Shown: in pieces, positions 6,645-9,981 of the stretch
How the letters are laid out: each line of letters starts with the position of its first letter
Numbering within the stretch: the first letter of the stretch is position 1
Assembly: GCF_020075705.1 (NCBI RefSeq)
Contig: NZ_JAIQUM010000119.1
Location: 1-9,981, forward strand
DNA from: Metabacillus rhizolycopersici
Lineage (GTDB): Bacteria; Bacillota; Bacilli; Bacillales; Bacillaceae
DNA: 9,981 nt
Direction: 5' to 3'
Notes under the pieces: generated by a model
What the model saw: the letters and a program-made list of their open reading frames with translations, nothing else
What the model was told of the DNA's origin: nothing
The model's database searches: none
Translations under genes and position numbers: made by a program

Positions 6645-7298
6645 ATGAACAAACAAAGGGTATTAACAAAACTTGCAGAGTGTGGAGTTGTTGCCGTTGT
6701 TCGCGCAGATTCAAAGGAAGAAGCAGCGCAAATTTCTGAAGCATGTGTAAAGGGGGGAATTATGGGGATAGAAGTAACCTTTACAATCGATAACGCTGAG
6801 GTAGTAATTAAAGAACTTGCTTTACAATATAAGAATAACGCTGAGGTAGTAATTGGAGCGGGCACGGTTCTTGATGCTGTGACAGCTCGAATTGCCATTT
6901 TGGCAGGGGCACAGTTCATTGTTAGCCCAAGCTTTGACAAAGAGACAGCTAAGCTTTGCAATTTATATCAAATTCCTTATATGCCAGGGTGTATGACCAT
7001 AACGGAAATGAAAAATGCGCTTGAATACGGCGCCGATATTATTAAATTGTTCCCTGGCAATGCGTTTGGCCCTGAGTTCGTGAAATCGATAAAAGCACCA
7101 CTTCCGCAAGTAAACATTATGCCCACTGGCGGGGTAAGCCTGGAGAATATCGATCAGTGGATAAAAAATGGATGCGTGGCTGTTGGTGTGGGCGGAAATC
7201 TTGTTGCATCCGCTAAAACAGGAGATTATGAAAAAATTAGGGAATATGCAAGCCAATATATTCAAAAAGTTCAAGAAGCAAGAGAGGGCTTACGATGA
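6645..7298 (+). CDS. kdgA: 2-dehydro-3-deoxyphosphogluconate (KDPG) aldolase
   Basis: KdgA (EC 4.1.2.14) cleaves KDPG to pyruvate and glyceraldehyde-3-phosphate, the last step of the pathway. The 217-residue class I aldolase is a single TIM barrel. Visible active-site features are R20 in VVRADS, E43 in IEVTF, GAGTV (71-75), SPSF (94-97), PYMPGCMT (111-118), the Schiff-base lysine K134 in IKLFPGN, and PTGGV (160-164). ATG 6645 lies 8 bp after AAGGAG. The gene is separated from uxaA by 235 bp, so it may be a distinct transcription unit, and it overlaps kdgK by 4 bp. Codons 49-55 and 64-70 contain an identical 20-bp repeat that encodes NAEVVI twice. Confidence 0.95.
   Translation: MNKQRVLTKLAECGVVAVVRADSKEEAAQISEACVKGGIMGIEVTFTIDNAEVVIKELALQYKNNAEVVIGAGTVLDAVTARIAILAGAQFIVSPSFDKETAKLCNLYQIPYMPGCMTITEMKNALEYGADIIKLFPGNAFGPEFVKSIKAPLPQVNIMPTGGVSLENIDQWIKNGCVAVGVGGNLVASAKTGDYEKIREYASQYIQKVQEAREGLR
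6790..6809 (+). repeat. 20-bp direct repeat inside kdgA, first copy
   Basis: ATAACGCTGAGGTAGTAATT occurs here and, identically, at 6835-6854. The 45-bp period keeps the reading frame, so both copies encode N-A-E-V-V-I. Slippage between them would remove or add exactly 15 codons. Confidence 0.9.
6835..6854 (+). repeat. 20-bp direct repeat inside kdgA, second copy
   Basis: This is the second exact copy of the repeat at 6790-6809. Here the encoded NAEVVI runs into the conserved beta-strand GAGTV of the aldolase barrel. Confidence 0.9.
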
Positions 7299-8308
7299 AG
7301 AAAATAGTCACTCTTGGAGAAATTATGCTTCGCTTTTCAACAACTGAGGGAAAGCGGCTTTCTCTAACAGATCAGTTGGCCGTCAATTATGGTGGTGCCG
7401 AAGCAAATGTCGCGGTGTCTCTGTCTCACTTTGGGCATGATGCTTATTTCATTAGTAAGGTGCCGGATAATGCTTTAGGGGTAGCTGTCGATCGGCATTT
7501 ACGTTCAAATGGAGTTCGTACAGATTATGTCATCAAGGGTGGAGATCGTCTAGGAACCTACTACCTCGAGGCAGGCATAGGAGAAAGAAGTCCCCAGGTG
7601 ACGTACGACCGAAAATATTCTAGTTTTTCATCGCTGAAAGTAGATGAGATCAATTTGGACGATGCTTTGCGAGATGCCTCATTATTTCATGTGTCGGGAA
7701 TCACGCTAGCATTATCTCCTGAGCTGAGAGAACTGACTTTTCTTGCTATAAAAAGGGCAAAAGAGCTAGGGGTCAAAACAAGCTTTGATTTCAATTACCG
7801 GGCTAAGCTTTGGAGCCAGCAAGAGGCGAAGGAAGTAATTTTGCCATTGCTTCCATTTGTCGACATCTGTTCATGCGGAGAATTGGATGCTATTTATTTG
7901 CTAGGAATGGATAAAGTTGATGAATCCCTCCCACAAGAGGAAAGATTGAAACGCTACTATCAAAAGCTCATTGAATTGTACCCAAACATTGAGTTCATTA
8001 GTTCAACCTTTCGAACAGTCCTTTCTGCTTCAAGCAATAAGTTGCAAGGCAATCTGTTTGTAGGTGGAGAGCTGTATCAATCTATGGTTCATCATATTGA
8101 GCCGATCGTCGACCGTGTCGGCGGTGGGGATGCGTTTGCAGCAGGCATATTATCCGGAATACTGGACGGGTATGCACCAGGGCGGATCATTTCGTTCGCC
8201 ACTACGGCCTCTGCATTAAAGCACACAGTACATGGAGATTGCAATGCTTTTACGAAAGAGGAAGTTTTCCAGTTTGCAAACAATGAACCAGGCAAAATTG
8301 TTCGCTAA
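7295..8308 (+). CDS. kdgK: 2-keto-3-deoxygluconate kinase (PfkB family)
   Basis: KdgK (EC 2.7.1.45) uses ATP to phosphorylate KDG at C6, supplying the KDPG that KdgA cleaves. The 337-residue protein is a ribokinase/PfkB-family sugar kinase. The substrate-binding region NYGGAEANVAVSLSHFG lies at 31-47. The C-terminal PfkB signature DRVGGGDAFAAG lies at 273-284, with D279 as catalytic base and GGGD (276-279) in the usual anion-hole position. Its ATG overlaps the kdgA stop (ATGA, 7295-7298), so translation is probably coupled; a purine-rich AGAGAGGG lies just upstream. Family members can differ in sugar specificity, but the adjacent kdgA and the whole pathway make KDG the expected substrate. Confidence 0.93.
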   Translation: MKKIVTLGEIMLRFSTTEGKRLSLTDQLAVNYGGAEANVAVSLSHFGHDAYFISKVPDNALGVAVDRHLRSNGVRTDYVIKGGDRLGTYYLEAGIGERSPQVTYDRKYSSFSSLKVDEINLDDALRDASLFHVSGITLALSPELRELTFLAIKRAKELGVKTSFDFNYRAKLWSQQEAKEVILPLLPFVDICSCGELDAIYLLGMDKVDESLPQEERLKRYYQKLIELYPNIEFISSTFRTVLSASSNKLQGNLFVGGELYQSMVHHIEPIVDRVGGGDAFAAGILSGILDGYAPGRIISFATTASALKHTVHGDCNAFTKEEVFQFANNEPGKIVR

Positions 8309-8390
8309 GGGTCTATTTGGCTAGTTAAATTAATTCAAAATCGATTATACGAAAAAATTTAATATCATTCCAATACATCTGGAGGTAATT

Positions 8391-9779
8391 ATGAGTACAA
8401 TTTTAGCTACAGATAATCCTCAACAAGAACAGAATCCTAAGCAAGAAAAGATAAGTTTAAAAGAGAAAGTGTCTTATGGATTTGGAGACTTTGGTAATGG
8501 GTTCCTGTTTGATTTAGGTCAACTCTACCTGCTTAAGTTTTTAACAGATGTTGCTGGGATACCAGCTGCAGCAGCCGGTATGATTTTCTTAGTAAGTAAG
8601 CTTTTTAATGCTGTTATGGATCCACTTGTCGGTTCATCGATTGATTATCGTAAGAACGTTGGTAAACGTGGCAAATTTCGACCGTATTTATTATTTGGCA
8701 GTGTTATATTAGCGATCATTACTGTGTTTTTGTTCATAACACCAGATGTTTCGACAACAGGAAAACTGATATATGCTTATGCGATTTATATGATATGGGG
8801 AGTAGCCTATTCATTCACAAACATTCCTTATGGTTCATTGGGAGCTGCAATTACTCAGAATACAAGTGATCGTACTTCACTTGCAACATTCAGACAAATC
8901 GGTTCTTTAGGTGCTTTGTTGGTTACAAGCGTTATCGTTATGCCAATCATTGTGCAATTTGAAAACCCAAAAGTAGGTTATCCAGTTGCTATGGCTATAA
9001 TGTCCATTATTGGTATTCTCGGATTCTACATCTGTTATCGGAATACAAAAGAACGAGTGATTGTAAAAGAAGCTCCAAAGGAAAAACTATCTGTTAAATC
9101 AATCATTAAAACGTTTACTACGAATAAGCCATTGCTAACGCTAGTGTTGATGACGATTTTCACCATTTCTGCTTATAACATTAAATCAGCGCTACTGATC
9201 TATTTTGCACAATATAATTTAGGAAATGTAACACTTGTAGCGAATATGAGCTTTATCATTATTGGTTCTTCATTTTTGGGTGTTATCCTTATGCCTAAGC
9301 TTGTTGCAAGATTTGGAAAGAAGCATACGGCGATGCTAGGGTTTGCAATCTGTATAGTCGCTGACCTTGTGAATTTCTTTATTCCAACTAATATCTATTC
9401 ATTTACCATTCTTTCAGCGATAGCTTTCATTGGAATTAGTATTCCAAATGGTATTACATGGGCATTTGTTTCGGATATTATTGACTATGGTCATTGGGTA
9501 TCAGGAGAGCGGAAAGAAGCGACGACATATTCTTTATTTAACTTCTCAAGGAAATTGGCACAATCATTAGCAGGTTTTCTTTCTGGTATTGGTTTAACTT
9601 TAATCGGCTATGTGCCAAACGTGGCTCAATCGGCTGGAACTTTATTGGGTATTAAAGGACTGCTGACTCTATACCCAGCAGTTGCGCTGACTATATCTTT
9701 ACTAATCATTGGACTTATGTACAAGCTGACAGATGAAAAACATGCAGAAATTATGAAAGATCTTGATGCAAAAGCGTAA
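8391..9779 (+). CDS. GPH-family (MFS) cation symporter, probable hexuronate importer
   Basis: This 462-residue integral membrane protein belongs to the glycoside-pentoside-hexuronide:cation symporter family, within the major facilitator superfamily. A charged cytoplasmic N-terminus (1-28) is followed by about 12 hydrophobic segments. Family signatures visible are YGFGDFGNG (29-37), MDPLVGSSIDYRKNVGKRGK (76-95) with following FRP, NIPYGSLGAAITQNTSDRTS (144-163) and SDIIDYGHWVSGERKEATTY (361-380). ATG 8391 follows GGAGGT closely. It sits 82 bp after kdgK and resembles B. subtilis YjmB, the putative symporter of the exu operon. Substrate is inferred from context: galacturonate, perhaps glucuronate or oligouronides. 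No terminator is visible after the stop before the IS begins at 9830. Confidence 0.9.
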   Translation: MSTILATDNPQQEQNPKQEKISLKEKVSYGFGDFGNGFLFDLGQLYLLKFLTDVAGIPAAAAGMIFLVSKLFNAVMDPLVGSSIDYRKNVGKRGKFRPYLLFGSVILAIITVFLFITPDVSTTGKLIYAYAIYMIWGVAYSFTNIPYGSLGAAITQNTSDRTSLATFRQIGSLGALLVTSVIVMPIIVQFENPKVGYPVAMAIMSIIGILGFYICYRNTKERVIVKEAPKEKLSVKSIIKTFTTNKPLLTLVLMTIFTISAYNIKSALLIYFAQYNLGNVTLVANMSFIIIGSSFLGVILMPKLVARFGKKHTAMLGFAICIVADLVNFFIPTNIYSFTILSAIAFIGISIPNGITWAFVSDIIDYGHWVSGERKEATTYSLFNFSRKLAQSLAGFLSGIGLTLIGYVPNVAQSAGTLLGIKGLLTLYPAVALTISLLIIGLMYKLTDEKHAEIMKDLDAKA

Positions 9780-9806
9780 TTTAGTTCTTATGTGGTTAGA
9801 TAGAAA

Positions 9807-9821
9807 ATGAAAGCGAATACA
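9807..9821 (+). promoter_or_regulatory. Putative CcpA binding site (cre)
   Basis: ATGAAAGCGAATACA fits the broad Bacillus cre consensus WTGNAANCGNWNNCW at every specified position, and the stricter TGWAANCGNTNWCA with one mismatch. It lies 27 bp past the symporter stop and 8 bp before the IS end. It looks as if it belonged to a downstream gene that the insertion has removed or displaced. A chance match is possible, as the consensus is degenerate. Confidence 0.4.
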
Positions 9822-9829
9822 ATAACAGG

Positions 9830-9843
9830 GATTCTGGTGCAAA
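9830..9843 (-). repeat. Terminal inverted repeat of the right IS6-family element
   Basis: GATTCTGGTGCAAA matches the inverse complement of 256-269 at 13 of 14 positions, with the single mismatch at the second base. Similarity does not extend inward. Confidence 0.72.
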
Positions 9844-9892
9844 GATTGCATTTCTTTGAAAGAGGTATATAGACTCCTAATGGAATCTGTTC

Positions 9893-9981
9893 TTATGCAG
9901 CCATTCCAAATAGTTGATGAATGAACTTCACTTGATTGTGGACAGACTTGTCCCGTAAAGCAAGTTGTCCTTTTTTAATGA
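9893..9981 (-). CDS. IS6-family transposase, C-terminal fragment
   Basis: On the - strand the frame entering at the window edge reads IKKGQLALRDKSVHNQVKFI then HQLFGMAA and TAA at 9895-9893. This aligns with the C-terminus of the left element's transposase (MIKKKQVHQR...NEVEFIHRLFRITT): the shared pattern is IKK-x-Q and a final (Q/E)V-(K/E)-FIH-(Q/R)-LF. The catalytic domain lies beyond the window. Distance from stop to IS end is 63 bp, almost the same as in the left element (62 bp), which supports the assignment despite the short fragment. Confidence 0.78.
   Translation of the reverse strand, partial: IKKGQLALRDKSVHNQVKFIHQLFGMAA

Larger units (their letters stand above)
9830..9981 (-). mobile_element. 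3' part of a second IS6-family insertion sequence, inverted
   Basis: An IS6-type end (GATTCTGGTGCAAA, 9830-9843) is followed inward by about 50 bp of untranslated DNA and then, on the - strand, a transposase C-terminus reaching the window edge. Its orientation is opposite to the element at 1-269, so both transposase genes point toward the galacturonate cluster. The untranslated part and the protein differ clearly from the left element, so these are two related but separate IS types. Confidence 0.82.

Noticed and set aside
8309..8390. Possible promoter upstream of the symporter (TTGGCT at 8317-8322, GATTAT at 8343-8348)
   Set aside because: The 20-bp spacing and both hexamers are poor; read-through from kdgK is simpler.

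Overview
The window carries a D-galacturonate catabolic gene cluster from a low-GC Gram-positive bacterium, most likely a member of the Bacillaceae. Three things point there: the AT-rich DNA, strong AGGAGG-type ribosome binding sites, and UxaC, ExuR, UxaB, UxaA and KdgA proteins that read as close relatives of the Bacillus subtilis exu/kdg proteins (recognised from memory, not by a search). I cannot name the genus.

Layout: bases 1-269 are the 3' end of an IS6-family insertion sequence on the + strand. Bases 270-826 are a regulatory region containing an imperfect tandem duplication of about 320 bp. Each copy (344-663 and 664-982) holds a promoter, two palindromic operator positions and the start of uxaC; only the second copy leads into an intact gene. 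Then come seven + strand genes: uxaC (827-2266), exuR (2368-3366), uxaB (3436-4902), uxaA (4916-6409), kdgA (6645-7298), kdgK (7295-8308) and a GPH-family sugar-acid symporter (8391-9779). From 9830 to the window end lies the 3' end of a second, different IS6-family element on the - strand. The two elements converge on the cluster.

How the genes work together: the symporter would import the hexuronate. UxaC isomerises galacturonate to tagaturonate, UxaB reduces it to altronate, UxaA dehydrates altronate to 2-keto-3-deoxygluconate (KDG), KdgK phosphorylates KDG, and KdgA cleaves KDPG to pyruvate and glyceraldehyde-3-phosphate. The galacturonate route is therefore complete, while uxuA/uxuB, needed for the glucuronate branch, are absent here. 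ExuR, a LacI-family repressor encoded as second gene, is the obvious candidate to bind the TGTTAACGTTAACA palindromes downstream of the promoters.

The catabolic genes themselves are a known system. The unusual parts are the duplicated promoter-operator-uxaC' segment, the convergent IS6 brackets, a strong-looking antisense promoter in the uxaA-kdgA gap, and a CcpA-type site stranded beside the right-hand IS. I saw no tRNA, rRNA, CRISPR array, riboswitch or convincing intrinsic terminator.
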